This document shows positions 1-12,180 of a stretch of DNA of 64,000 nt, piece after piece. The position numbers and the translations under genes are program-made. Origin of the DNA: Oryzias latipes (lineage: Eukaryota > Chordata > Actinopteri > Beloniformes > Adrianichthyidae). Below the pieces are notes generated by a model. The model did not search any database. It saw only the letters and a program-made list of their open reading frames with translations, and was not told the DNA's origin. The DNA is taken from the NCBI RefSeq assembly GCF_002234675.1, contig NC_019866.2:25324031-25388030 (forward strand). Reading direction: 5' to 3'. The number at the start of each line of letters is the position of its first letter. Position 1 is the stretch's first letter.

Positions 1-617
1 AACAAAGGAAGAGGGTTTCTTTTTCTCAGCCGTAACTCAGGCGGTCAAACGTTTTTGTAGAGAGGAACTTCTGATTTACTGCCACACCTGCGGACCAGCA
101 GGCGCTGCAGACGGGAGGCAGCAGCCAAACCCGGACTCTGCTGCCGTGTAACAGTCTGTGGCTCTGACGACCCGGGTCCAAACCTTCTGAGCTCCACACG
201 GGCCTGTAAAGGCTCTGACGGGTGGCGGTCTCCGCCAGGACAGAGCTTTAAGGCCTCAGCACGCCGCCAACAAAAAAGCAGGATCACCTGGAAACCAAAG
301 CAGCCATGGCTCCGCCCACAAACCCAAATCAAACTTGACTGAACGACTTGAGGCCGTCTGACATTAAGGCAATGCAGTGACACGCAGGGGGGGGGGGGCA
401 TAAAAAATGACACTTTAAAAATCAAACTCTCTCCGTTTCCTGGCGTCTTCAGGCAGCAGCCTCCTCACAGCCAATCAGTGCAAAGCTCAGGGACTCCAAC
501 GGGAAGCAACGGCGGGGAGGTGGCTGGGATGGGAGGGGCTTCAAACAAACCACTAAAACTGAAATAAAAAGCACTACTGATAAAGAAATGAGGATCCAGA
601 GGACACGCCCCCCCCCT
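1..617 (-). other. glyr1: glyr1 3' untranslated region, probably continuing off the left edge
   Basis: This stretch follows the glyr1 stop codon (618-620 on the minus strand). I see no AATAAA or ATTAAA on the minus strand here, so the poly(A) site is probably outside the window. A G-run at about 388-398 and a C-run at 609-616 are the only low-complexity tracts. The open frames at 45-425 and 449-700 have no recognisable domain and are taken as chance. Confidence 0.55.
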
Positions 618-3600
618 TCAGTGGATGTAGGCTCTGTAGACGGCAGAGATGTCGTTGTCCGACTGATCCAGTGCTTTAGCCCTCTTGTAGACCTGCACAC
701 AGACAGACATCATGTGACTCACAGCGTTCTGGGGGGCGTGGCAGCATGATGGGGCGTCTGAAAACGGGCGTGCCCTGACATCACTGCTCTGTGGGGGGGT
801 CCCACGGCAGCACCGATGCTGCTTTACCCGTCAGGTCTGCGACTGAAGGTCCAGTCCACCTTCTGCACATTACCCAGACTCCACGTGGCTTCCTGAACGG
901 GGAAGAAGCCCGGCCCGGCCCGGTCCCACTGACGCTCTAACATGACGGCAGCCCAGCTTTCGGCGGCAGAACGTACCTCGTTGGCGGCTGCAGCCATGGG
1001 GGTTGGGTGGTTGGCCATGTCGCCCATGGAGATGGCCAACCTCAGGTCCTTCTGAATGTGCTTCAGGTAGTAGTCTGGCTTGAAGTTGCCCTGCAGGATA
1101 TCTGGCAGAGGACAGAACCGTGAGCCTAAAGCTTTCAGTTTGAACTTCCTGAAATCGGTTGCTATGGTTACAGAAGGACCTGTCAATACTCAACATGAAC
1201 ACATTTAATCAAAGCCTCAAACCGTGGAGCTACTGACTTTGGCACTTCTGGTCCACAAAGGTGCTGGCCATCTGGCCCTGGCACAGGATGTCCAGGAAGG
1301 TCTGCTGTGATTGGCCCGTTGCTTGGGCTAGAGTTAAGCCCTCTGCAATGGTGGCCATGAAACTGCCCTGCACCATGTTGAGGATCAGCATCATTCTCGC
1401 TGCGTTTCCTGCTTCACCTGACGACAGAGACTACGTGAGAACAGGACCTGCATGAAGATCGCCCCAAACCACCTGGATATACCCTCACAGGGGGCAGAAA
1501 CACCAGTCTGTGTGACAACTATTCTCTATTCTTAGTTACCAAGAAAGAAGGAGGTTTTGCCCATGGCCTGAAAACAGCTGCTGCAGTCCTCGTACACGGT
1601 CCGGTCGCCTGCAGCCAGGATGACCAGCATGCCGTCGTTTGAGAGCTGCTGGCTTCCTGCCACCGGAGCTTCCAGAAAGCGTCCGCCTCGCGACGTGATC
1701 ACCTGCCGTTCAAAGACAGAGTTCAGCGGCTGCGGAGGCGCCCACCCGAGCAGCTTCAGCGTGCAGAAGGCACACCTGGGACAGCTCTGTGATGGTCTCC
1801 GGGTCCACGGTGGACATCTCGATGTAGCATTTGCCCGGCCTGATTCCCTGCAGGACTCCGCTGGGTCCTAGCACCAGCTGACAACAAACAGGAGCTTTGG
1901 TCAGACCTGACGCTGCCGCAGTGACAGCCGTCTGTTTCTACAGAGAAGATGCTCACGTCTCTAGCAGCCTTTGGGTCAGAGACACAAGAGAAGGTGATGT
2001 CACACATGGAAGCCACTTCTGCCGGGGTTCTGCCTAACCTGGCCCCCTCCTGGATGAACAGGTCACACTGGGAAAAAAAAAACAAGTGGAGTTTGGTCAG
2101 ACGGTACTTTTCTGGTAGCGTCACAGAAAGGCCTGACTTTTAGCCGCTCCTCTAAACTGGCGGGACATGAAGGCACCTGGTAAGCGGAGTCTACAGGAAG
2201 AATGACAGGGACCTGAATGACGGTAGAGAGCTAAAGACCCGCCGTTTATTCACCTGCAGAGCGGAGCCGTGCTACTACTGAACTAGAAAACAAGCTTCAT
2301 TCAAGATCACCTGCAGGCACCAACAGGTGAAGGAAAGCCACTCAAAGGGCCGGAGAAATGTTTGCACCAGATCAGGAGTCCTGAAGCAGAGCTAGTGAGT
2401 GGAAACGTTCCACATCTACCCGGAACAGATCAGATCTAGTGCTACGGTGGAACAGAAAAACGGCTGTTCTATAGACGTTTCTGTGACGTTAGCTGCAGTT
2501 TTCATCAAACACACACAAAACAGGGCGTCTGAAGAAGACGGTACCTTTTCGGCGGTGCGGTTCCACACGGTCACAACGTGACCCATTTTTAACAGGTTGG
2601 AAACGATGCCACTGCCCATGAGCCCCAGACCCAAGAAACCTATCCTACGAGACACAATTCACAGAGAGCAACCATTACAACACACTCAGACGGTGGTGCC
2701 AGAGCGCAGCGGGCTGTCCTCACCTCTTATCGGTGGGGGTGATGCTCCCGTTAATGGCTGTGCTGTCTGCTGCTTGAATGGATGTGGAGCCTGTGACCTG
2801 CGTCACAAACACTCTGCATCAGCTGCAGTGACACCCCAACACAGTCCTGATCCAGAACATCAGAGTCCTCAGAACGCTTCTCGCTGCCTTTTGGTTCCTC
2901 TGAGAATCAGGGGACTGGGACATAGTTTCTGCAGAGCGGCAGCAGTTCCTAAGAAACTCACCATCAAGCAGTGGGCAGGGCTGTTGGCGTGGACGTAAGC
3001 CTCCGGTTTATTTCCATCATCCCCTTGTTCCCACTGCCCCCCCCCCCCTGCCCCTCCCCATCCTAACATTAGCGTAGCAACAGAATCAGCAGCAACATCA
3101 GATCCGTCCATCCGTCCAGTTCTGATCCAGACTCCAGTTCAGACCAGGAAAACACAGACGCTCATGGATCTGTTGGTCTGCAGGTGGATGGTCAGAAAGG
3201 GGCGGAGCTTGGAGACTGACCTGCAGACTGTAGTTTGTACAAAACAACCACAATCTTTCACAATTGTAGTCCTGATTCCCCACGATTTGAATAAAGAAAC
3301 ACTCAGTTGTAGTTTTAGTTCATTTGTTTGGGTGTCTGAGGCCTTTTCAGAGGTATTTTTATTAAAAACATTTAATAAAAAAAGCCCCATGGGAGAAAAA
3401 CGGCTCCCCCAAGGAAGAAGTTGACTGACCTCTTCAATGATCTTCAGGCGTTTGCTTATGGGCTCCATGGAAGAGGCTGGCTGTGGACACAAAGCACAGG
3501 TGGTGAGCAGGTGAGCCTCTCAGGTCTGACTAACCAGCTGGTAACCAATCAGTGACAGATCCACCATGGGATCCACAACTTCACTGTTCAGGTCATAAGC

Positions 3601-6600
3601 ACAAGCAAAAGGTCACCTCTGAATATCTGCACCGACACGCGTGACCTACTGCACACGCTAGAGAGTGCAGGAGTCCAACGGATGACAGCAGATAACGCCG
3701 CCACTAAAACAACCAATCGGGGAGAAATCCCACAGATAAACAGTTTTTAACAGACTGACCTGAACATTTTTTGTCACATTTGTCTGGATTGTTCATAAAA
3801 ACAACCCAAAATTCTGCTCCATAACCCCCACATTGTGGAGGACAATTCGTTTTAGCGTCACGCATGACAGCCTTAGCGTGCACTGATGAGATCCATTCAT
3901 GTCAGAGAAACCCGTCAATGTTGGGGAAGAAAATAACTCGTTTGTGCTTCAAGCAGACGAAACCAGAAGCTGGACTGGAGAGTCCAACGAGTAACCATGA
4001 CGACGAAGGTCAGCGGTCCCCACGCGGCGCTGACGAGCCAGAAGAAGTGATCTCACCATCCATGTATGAAGACGTTTTCTAACCCTCAGTCCCACCATGT
4101 AAGCAGTTCCTAAACCCCCTCCCCTCTCTGGAAGGCAGGAAAAAAGCCACACCCCCATCCCGCTCCTCTTAATGGGATTCTTACCTTCTCTGACTGGCTG
4201 AGCAGGAAATGATGAAAATGTGGGTCATCTTTGACTGGCTGCAACACAACAAGAGGAGTGTTAATGGCTGGTGTTGGAGCAGGGCTAGTTCCCATCCAAA
4301 CACCTGCTTTGACAGAAGGCTGCAGTCTGGGGTAGGAGGGCCCCAACAAACCCATTTCAACGTTTCCACCTGCAGGTGTGTTGGGGGGTGTCAGCCTGCT
4401 GTCCACCGACTGTCAGGGCCTTTGGGGGGCCCTAAAACATCTACAGCTCTGCCTTCTTTTTTGGGACAAAATAGACATTTTGTACATTAGTAAAGGTCCA
4501 TATCGGGGGTTTTGTAAAGTGAACTGAAATAAAAACAACCTAAATCTAAATGAACAAAAGCATAAGAACGCATTCTAAGGGAAAAATCAATGGCATGGCC
4601 TGCTGCCCATGAGCAAGGCAGCACGACCCCCACACACTGACAGTCTGAAATGCAGACCAGATTCAAGCCTCTTCCACCCCCCTCCACACACACACAGCTA
4701 CTGACCCCCCAACAGAAGGCATGACAGGCAGCTTCAGCAGTCTGCAGTGAGCACCACACAAGCCAGAAGGGAAAGGTTTGCAGCAGTTGGTGGTTTGAAG
4801 CCAGAGTTAGTTAAGATCAGGTGGAAGAACAGCAAGGCAAGGGAGGCTTTGGGGGCAGGGGGGGTAGGGGTCCACCTACGCTGGTTTCCCATTTGAATCC
4901 AGAGCCGGGTCCAGCCCCCAGCCTCTCCATAGCAGATGGCTCGGGGTCAGAGTCAGTTAAGTCCTTAAGAAGGAAAGAGACACACATTCATCTTGAAGTC
5001 CAGAGATGAAGTCGAGTCTGCAGCTGTGCACCAGAGGGCCACATGCACAGCTGCATCCATGCGAGCACGTGACTGCAGACGTGTCCGTCAGCCTCAGCTT
5101 CTGCTGACGCACGCCTGGAGACCAGCACCTGTGGGCAGCCCAGTGCTGCCGCCAGGATGAAAACTTTCCTTTCCTTCTTTTGTTGGGAAAACATTACATT
5201 TCAGTGAGAGACTACACAGCTGCTGCATTTGCCCCCAGCTTTCCAAACCGCAGAGTTCATGTTGAACATGGGAATGTGGAGCATCTAAAGATCAATCAAT
5301 TCACATCAGAAATACTCCATTTTATCACGCTGCTTCTCCCTGACAATCCTCGAATCCATCAGACGCCCCTGACACACCTGGAATCCACCAGGAATCCACC
5401 AGACGCCCCTGACACACCTGGAATCCACCAGACGCCCCTGACACACCTGGAATCCACCAGACGCCCCTGACACACCTGGAATCCACCAGACGCCCCTGAC
5501 ACACCTGGAATCCACCAGACGCCCCTGAAACACCTGGAATCCACCAGACGCCCCTGACACACCTGGAATCCACCAGACGCCCCTGACACACCTGGAATCC
5601 ACCAGACGCCCCTGACACACCTGGAATCCACCAGACGCCCCTGACACACCTGGAATCCACCAGACGCCCCTGACACACCTGGAATCCACCAGACGCCCCT
5701 GACACACCTGGAATCCACCAGACGCCCCTGACACACCTGGAATCCACCAGACGCCCCTGACACACCTGGAATCCACCAGACGCCCCTGACACACCTGGAA
5801 TCAACCAGACGCCCCTGACACACCTGGAATCCACCAGACGCCCCTGACACACCTGGAATCCACCAGACATATGTGAAACCGGCTTCATCTGGATCTTACA
5901 GTTTTTGAAGCCTTGCTGGTTTCAGGGATTTGTAAACTGCTGGTTTTCACATGAGTGCAGCTTCCAGTCTCACTTTCACGGTTTCATCTGCCTGCTATTA
6001 ATCCATTTTAGCTGCAACCACATTGTCTTACAAGGTTTTTATTGACGCTTACTTAATCTGAGGAATCATACCACAACCACACCATCCAAGCAGCTTCAGT
6101 TCTAGCAGAGATAACCTCAGCAGAATCACATCTTAGAGGCAGAACAAAAGTTCTGAAACTATAGGAAGTAGGAACAAAAATCGAACAGCTGACCTGACCG
6201 TACAAATGTACCATTAGAGAGCCTGCAGGCATCAGGCATCACTGATCAGAGAACGTCCCACTGATCCACTGAAATGGGATCAACAGTTTTTGCACACATC
6301 CCATCTTCCACACGAGGAAAACCTTTTCCAGAACCCACAAGCTTGATCCCAAATGAGACCACAAAGACTTGTTGAAAGGACCTTTTTGTGATCCTGATTC
6401 CTGAAGAAGACCCCCGCCATTCCGCTCAATCACCAACAGTTCAGCATCAAACCTGGTGGTTCGTTCTCCATGCAGGTTCCACTCCCCCCTCATTTGTTTT
6501 ACTCAATTAAAAAATTACAACTGACATCAGACTAAACAAACAGAAGTTCAGGAAAAAAATCAGGTGTGGTCAAACTTCATTTTTCAATCTTTGGTCGAGT

Positions 6601-9600
6601 CGCATTTATCCAAAAAAGAGAAGATTAAATTGAGCTGGAACTGTTCCACTTTCCACAGTGGCTAGCAAAAGTATTTATACCCTTTTGATGCCCTATTTTC
6701 TCACATTATGACCATAAGCATAAAAATGTTTTATTGGAATTTGATGTGAAAGACCAACACAAAGTGGCACGCACTTGTGAAGTAGAAAGAAATTTATGCA
6801 AGAGTTCAATTTCTCTTTTTACATATAAAACTGAGAAGTGCAGTGTGCAAAAGTATTCAGCCCTTTATTCTCTGAGTGCATCCAATTGACTGCAGTAGTT
6901 GCTTGATGATTGGTGACCAACAGCTTTAGTCGTTTAGTGTTCACATTCAGGAGAGCTGTATGTGAATCTCAGAGGTTTTATTCCCACATTCCATTTTAAT
7001 CCCTTTTCTCTACCTGCTTTTACGTTCTTTAACGGAAATATTTAACAAAAACTATTTTATTTTAACATCTACTTTGGAAATTGACTCAAACACAAAGTTT
7101 AACTGAATAGAAGCTGTAAAAATGTTTAGCGCACAAAGCAGCAGATGTTTTTAGCTACCGCTAGCTTGATCGTCTCAAAGAGAAACACTAGAATGACTCA
7201 GCAGAGAATTTCTGCTAACAACATCCTTGAAACAGATTTTGATGTTTGTGGTTTGATGCTCCAAGTTTGAAGTGACAACCAGAGAACAAAATCTCACTTT
7301 TGACACGTTAGCTGGTAGATAAGGAAACTACCAACCTGATGATTCCAACACTTTACAAAGAAAACTATTGGTGTTCCTTTAAAAAAATGATATTAGGTTC
7401 AATGCAAACAGGGAGGAAGTCACAGCATCAGGAAAACAGATAAAAACAGTTTTTGGTTTCTAATCCATCTCTGTTCTCTGCTTTTGCCGTTTTCACAGCG
7501 TCTATGAATGTTTGTGTTTTCCTACTGAAAACTGGCCGTGAGAACAGGAGGTTCAGTCCGTCACCTGGATTCTGACATGTTCCAAAGGCACTTCTAATAA
7601 AGTTCCATACAAAGTGGCTCTTCTCTAAAATGCAGTTTTCATTTTGTGTCATTTATCCACCACGTCTTAAAATCCGCTCTGTGGTCACATGTAGGCGACA
7701 CCGTAGGTGTGACGCCCCCCAGAGGAAATGTCCTACCTCCGGCTCTTGTCAAATGATGCTAACCCCCCCATTGCTTCCCGATACGCCATGTCAAAAACCA
7801 GACGACAGTGATTGGTCCGAGTCATCGTATCCATGACAATAGCGACAGTAGTTGCCATAGATACGATGACTCCGAGCGACTCGGACCAATCACTGTCATC
7901 TGGCTTTAACGTGGCGGCGCCCACATCAGAGGCACTTCCTGTTAGTAAAGACGAGAAGGGAGGGGTTGAGCTGTCCGTTGTTTTTACAGTCAATGGTTGA
8001 CACATGGAACAGCCTGTTAGCATGGTAGCATCAGTGTGCAACTGTCTCCAAATAAACCTTGTGTTGCTGCTGTGAGTCCAGCAGGTTTCTCCTCCACTTC
8101 TGTCTGGATCCTGGTAAAAATCCTCACATGTTCTGCTGCTTCAGCAGCTTCAACTCAAACTGACGTTGCGGGGGTGGGGGGCACGGCGTGTGCTCGTGTT
8201 TTTATTCTCCGCCTCGCTGGCGTGGCTCCTCTTTGCTCGCTGCTGTTTTCACATCTGAGCTTTTTGAGAGACCGGCGGACGGACTTTCCTCCCAACAACG
8301 GCAGAGAGCAGAGATCAAATAAAATGAATAAAACCTTGATTTCCCCAAAACTAAATCATCTCAAACAACAAATGTACATGAATCACCCAGCCCTACATAC
8401 AGCAGATCAGATCTACAGTAGAATCTGAGCAGCTGTTTCATGCTGGTGTTCACCCGTCACGTCCCCGTCTGCTTCGGTCAAAGCCGGACGCCGGCGTCAG
8501 CTCTCACCTTCTCAGAGGGATCCCTCAGGGCGCTGAGGTCCTCATCGTCCTCCTCCAGGATTTTCAGAGGCTTGCTGGGTGCCTTCTTTCCTTTAGAGTC
8601 TCCTTTACAGTCCTGAGAAAACAGGATTTTTCAGTCCAAGCTTCCACCCGAACGCATCACGGCGCCATGACAGCCATCATGGTTGAACTAAACAGAATTT
8701 ATGCTTTAAATCATTTTTAAACACTTGTTTTTTTAGATCCACTAAAGTATGTAAATATAAATTACCTTCCATGAAGCTAAAGCTAGTAACAAGTGTAAAT
8801 GACTGCAGAGGACTTGTGTTAACCCGTCCCATGTGAGGTTGATCTCCACCGTCAGATATCAAACAGGAAGTGAGCGATGCGGGGGGGGGGCATTAGGACT
8901 CCTTCCAGCAGCTATGCTACGATAAAGCATCAGGGTTTTTATTCTGACGCCCAGCAAATGAGACGTAGGAACTGGCTTTCAGTGCTGAGAGCACAAACAC
9001 GTCAACACGAACGAGCTGCTCGCCATGGCGGGGAGCCAACGGCGATGACGACCATGTTTGACTTTGCAGAGAGGATTTGGATTTTGTGGCTCCCCAACTG
9101 AAAATAATAAATACATGTTGATATTTTAACTGTTTCTCTTCCTACTCAGTGGATCACAGAGTGTGTTATGGAATAAAAGGATTTCAGAAAATAAACTAAG
9201 GTTGTGTCTGAATTCCTAAATTCACCGTTTTGTAGTTCTGTCCCAATATAAAACTCCCAAAATCCAGTGTGCATCGATGCTCACTAGATCGGCGAATATA
9301 GACCACAATGCATTGCGTCGGAACAATTTTTGCAAAAAAAAGAAAAGAAAAAGATTTTAATGAATTTTTTTGACAAGCCATCAAAGTTTTTATCTTCAGG
9401 AGACATAAATTATCGTCACAAAACGCTCATATCAATTAGATTTTAACTGTGTGAAATCGATGATGTCATATCGACCGTTAGAAACATTTTTTTAAATAAT
9501 AATAATAATAATGTGCACGGTGTCCGAATTGTTTTTAAAATCCATGGCACTGCATAGTTTTTAGTAGTTAGGGTGGGGATTTGGACACAGCCTACGTCAG

Positions 9601-10857
9601 TGTTTATTACTGCTCCATGTTTTATGTTTATTTTCTGCTGCTGTGCAACAACATGCATTTAATGACCCCCCCCCATTCTAGCTCCTTTTTTTGATTGGAT
9701 GCTGCATTCAGGAGCTGCTTTTCTCCACACGCTGCTGCTCTACAAACAGACGACCTTCGACCTCGCTCACCTGCTCCTTCCCCTTGGCCTTCTTCAGGAA
9801 GTCCTCCACGGCGTCCACCGCCTGCTGGAAGCGCTTGCCTTTATTGATCTTGATCATCTCTTCCTTGTGGGGGTGGTACGGCTTCAGCTGCTCCACCTTG
9901 ATCCAGGCGCTGGTGGCAAACACAGAGGGGCTCACGGTTCAGGGGGGGGGGGGCACGCTCCGGTGGAGACGGGATCTCAGGTACTTACTGGTCTTCAGTC
10001 CCAAAGAACTTCACAAAGTGGCACTTTTTCCCCCTGGGCTTCTTTAGGTCTTTGGGGGGGCTTACAATCTGAGAATGAGGAGAAACCGTCGCATAGTTAC
10101 AACAAAGTAAATACAGTTCGGCTTATTTTAGGGTCAGTTTGGGTCACTTACCTTTCCAGGCCATGGTGGGTAGCGGCCCAGTTTCCCCCTAGACAACAAG
10201 TCAGATATTTAAGGTCAGCTGCTCTGCTGGAGCCTGGGGGCCCCTCCTCGGCACCAGCTGGGGCCAGGTGCTGAGGGGCCCCAGCCTGTTCCGGACGACC
10301 GTACCGGGACGCAAGAGCACGGGCAAAGTTACCAGCCTGCCAGCTCGGCTCACCACAGGCGCAACAAGCGAACTGTGCTAACACGTCGGTGCCGTTTGCG
10401 GGGTCTGCGGGGCAGACGTTCAGGTGACGCGGGTGGAAGTGCGCAGAGGAAAACACGGAAGCAGAGCGGACGCGGCGCTAACAGGTTCTGCTCGATCTAC
10501 GACGCTAAACGGCGCGTCACGGTTACTTCACAGCCAGACGACAACATGATGATGATCTGTGCGGCGGAAACCAAAAAAAATTACCCGCTGCGAAGGGCCC
10601 CAGAGAACCGCAGGTGCCCCCGAAGTTGCTCAAACGGCAGCCTGGCGGCTAACGGCTGAGTCAGCTTAGCTAGCTTTCTGTTTGGGTTGAGAAACGGACG
10701 GTGTTCCGGATCACGAAGGAGGAACAAACGCGCTGAACGCCACGTTAGAACTTCCCACGAACGACGGGCGGTTTTTAGGGCATCCGAGATCAAACGTTGG
10801 TGTTTAAAGGCCAACTTACCACACCAAGTCCCCGATCCGCAGATGCACAGCCGCCAT
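618..10857 (-). CDS. glyr1: Cytokine-like nuclear factor N-PAC (glyoxylate reductase 1 homolog), complete 16-exon CDS
   Basis: Nuclear chromatin factor that binds H3K36me3 nucleosomes through its PWWP domain and is a cofactor of the demethylase KDM1B/LSD2. Coding exons on the minus strand, 5' to 3': 10857-10820, 10188-10152, 10068-9989, 9909-9771, 8612-8508, 4963-4880, 4238-4185, 3480-3430, 2797-2724, 2644-2545, 2067-1957, 1877-1776, 1702-1540, 1417-1238, 1101-977, 692-618. All junctions are GT-AG and the phases join to a 505-residue protein. Exons 1-4 give the PWWP domain (PPWP motif). Exon 7 carries [11 protein letters not shown], the known KDM1B-binding linker. Exon 10 starts the Rossmann fold (GLGLMGSG); exons 11-16 complete the beta-hydroxyacid dehydrogenase-like domain. 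The lysine expected in the family's G-x-A-G-x-G-x3-K motif is methionine ([10 protein letters not shown]), as in vertebrate GLYR1, so it is not expected to be an active reductase. The protein is shorter than human (553 residues) in the linker after PWWP, and I saw no AT-hook. The start is the ATG at 10857, beginning [13 protein letters not shown]. Confidence 0.96.
2925..3265. mobile_element. Inverted-repeat-type non-autonomous element, family M1, copy 1
   Basis: About 340 bp in the glyr1 intron between exons 8 and 9, closely matching 52938-53240, a partial copy at 22062-22200 and an inverted copy at about 16595-16880. Shared landmarks in order are an ATAGTTTCTGCAGAG border, the run TTAGCGTAGCAACAGAA, GACCAGGAAAACA, and GGGGCGGAGCTTGGAGACT. 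No coding potential is evident. The class (DNA transposon or SINE) is not settled because the termini are not clear. Confidence 0.7.
5346..5870. repeat. 29-bp minisatellite, about 18 near-identical units
   Basis: Tandem 29-bp unit containing CCAGACGCCCCTGACACACC, lying in the glyr1 intron between exons 5 and 6. Units are almost identical, with single changes such as GAAACA for GACACA near 5526 and ATCAACC near 5802, and an extra partial unit near 5390. Because 29 is not divisible by 3 and the unit lacks stops, long open frames appear in all three minus-strand frames (5306-5888). These are artefacts, not genes. Confidence 0.97.
6653..6900. mobile_element. Terminal fragment of a Tc1/mariner transposon with long inverted repeats
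   Basis: The segment begins CAGTGGCTAGCAAAAGTATT and includes GAAAGACCAACACAAAGTGG and, near its end, GCAAAAGTATTCAGCCC. This is the roughly 200-bp terminal repeat of a common fish Tc1-like family. No transposase follows, so it is a solo end. It lies in the glyr1 intron between exons 5 and 6. Confidence 0.7.
7798..7903. repeat. Long imperfect palindrome (hairpin-forming)
   Basis: The left arm starts CCAGACGACAGTGATTGG and the right arm ends CCAATCACTGTCATCTGG, its reverse complement with one mismatch. The arms continue inward through GTCCGAGT and CATCGTATC, with a bulge of about 10 nt on the right arm and a short loop around 7845-7852. Total about 106 bp. It looks like a fold-back element or the centre of an inverted-repeat transposon, in the glyr1 intron between exons 5 and 6. 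Confidence 0.85.
9198..9596. mobile_element. MITE, family M2, copy 1
   Basis: About 400 bp with terminal inverted repeats: the left end reads GGTTGTGTCTGAATTCC and the right end, reverse-complemented, reads GGCTGTGTCCAAATCCC. A second copy lies at about 22210-22556, sharing CAATGCATTG, the CCATCAA(A/C)GTTTTTAT run and a GAAATCGATGA(T/C)GTCAT run. No open frame of note. It sits in the glyr1 intron between exons 4 and 5. Confidence 0.8.
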
Positions 10858-11010
10858 CTTTTCACCTAAATACAACCGTCGCTGCCCCGAAGCAGAGAAG
10901 AAGAAACACACCCCCGCTAAACTCCAGAGACGGGACGAGCTAGCTTACAGCAAAGATGTCTGCCGCCGCCGCCATGTTGCTGAGGTCAACTGTGACGTCA
11001 CGGACGGAAG
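10858..11010 (-). promoter_or_regulatory. glyr1: glyr1 promoter and 5' UTR with CRE, ETS and YY1 motifs
   Basis: The region just upstream of the glyr1 start holds a palindromic CRE (TGACGTCA, 10993-11000), an ETS-type CGGAAG (11005-11010) and a YY1-type GCCGCCATGTTG (10968-10979, reading as CAACATGGCGGC on the gene strand). A second YY1-like match (10850-10861) overlaps the start codon. TATA-less housekeeping promoters often use these motifs near the start site, so transcription probably begins close to 10.98 kb. A possible small 5' UTR intron with GTAAGC donor near 10946 and TTTAG acceptor near 10868 is compatible with the sequence but unproven. Confidence 0.55.
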
Positions 11011-12180
11011 TTTTGGAACTGCAACAATTAAAACTAATTTCTGCTTCAAGAAATACAAAGGCTCAAAAAACGATTAACATCTGGAAATCTTTGGGGTTAG
11101 TAACAGGTTAACTCGTGCATTTATATTTTTTAATCTATTTTTTTAATTCTTTTATTTAATCTTCTATTTTATTTTTTAATAACTTATTTAGTTCCTTCTG
11201 TGGTTGCTTTATTTGGTTATTATTGAACACTAGTTTGTTTAAAAAATGTACATTACTTCTAATTTTGTTCTTAATTGTTAAGATTTTCAAAAGGTCTAAA
11301 CAATGTTGTTTTATTCTTATAGTTTATTTTTATAAAGGTTGTATTTTTTGTATTGTATTCTGCAAATGTTCATTAAAAAAAGCAGAAAACACAGGAATGT
11401 TTGGCGTTGATGTCACGCCTTCACTGGACTTAGTGTTTTCTGTTACCTATTGTCCAAAATAAAATTTGGTTTAAAAAAAAGGTAAATCCTTTGAACTTCT
11501 GGAGTTGACTGTTGAAGACCCGACAGTTTATAGATATATGGAAAAGAAAAAAGATATACATTCAAATATATTTATTTACCTAACGAAAATAAACTTTGTA
11601 CCATTAGTTAGGGTAGTTTTGGGGGTTCAAATACTTTTTTCTGAAACAAACTTTACTAACATGCCTTAATATTCACCCACATCACCAGAAGAAGTCAGAA
11701 TAAACAGGGACAAAAAAGGTACAGTGGATGAGAAATAAAAATATGATTACAGAGCACATTTGAGTAAATCACAACATTATGAAAATGGGTGACACTTCAG
11801 TGTTTCACCAGATATTTAGATTATATTAAAATAAATAATTTCCCATTTTTATAACTTTCTTTTAAACATTTTTTTAGAGGTTCACTGTATTTTTTCAATT
11901 TTAAAAATGAAAAGAGGTAAATAAGGTTTCATGTGGGTATATTTATATTTATGTACATGGAACATATAAAATATATGCAAGTTGTGCAAATATTTGTTTT
12001 CATTTTTCAATAGAGTGAGAACTTGAACACAAGGACGCCAGTGGATCCTTTGATGATGTGTCCTTCATTTTGGATTAAATTGTCTAAGTTTTCGTGGCGT
12101 CTGTGTCGACTTTTGCTGTGAAGTGATTCATAGTTCAGTTTTTTAGTTTCTGTTTTCTCATCAGATTATAGATGCTGCTT
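11011..12180. other. AT-rich intergenic DNA, no gene seen
   Basis: AT-rich sequence between the glyr1 promoter and the satellites. The only longer open frame (11223-11462, plus, 79 codons) is rich in Phe, Leu and Lys with no recognisable domain, as expected from base composition. Confidence 0.6.

Noticed and set aside
5346..5870. Possible CRISPR array
   Set aside because: The repeats are tandem with no unique spacers, in vertebrate intronic DNA.
5306..5888. Minus-strand frames of 162-187 codons with a [13 protein letters not shown] repeat
   Set aside because: Translation of the 29-bp minisatellite in three frames; not coding.
10956..11114. Plus-strand frame beginning MSAAAAMLLRSTVTSRTEV, like a mitochondrial presequence, suggesting a bidirectional partner of glyr1
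   Set aside because: It runs only 52 codons through promoter motifs and AT-rich DNA with no downstream exon recognised. The ATG lies within the YY1-rich region of the glyr1 promoter.
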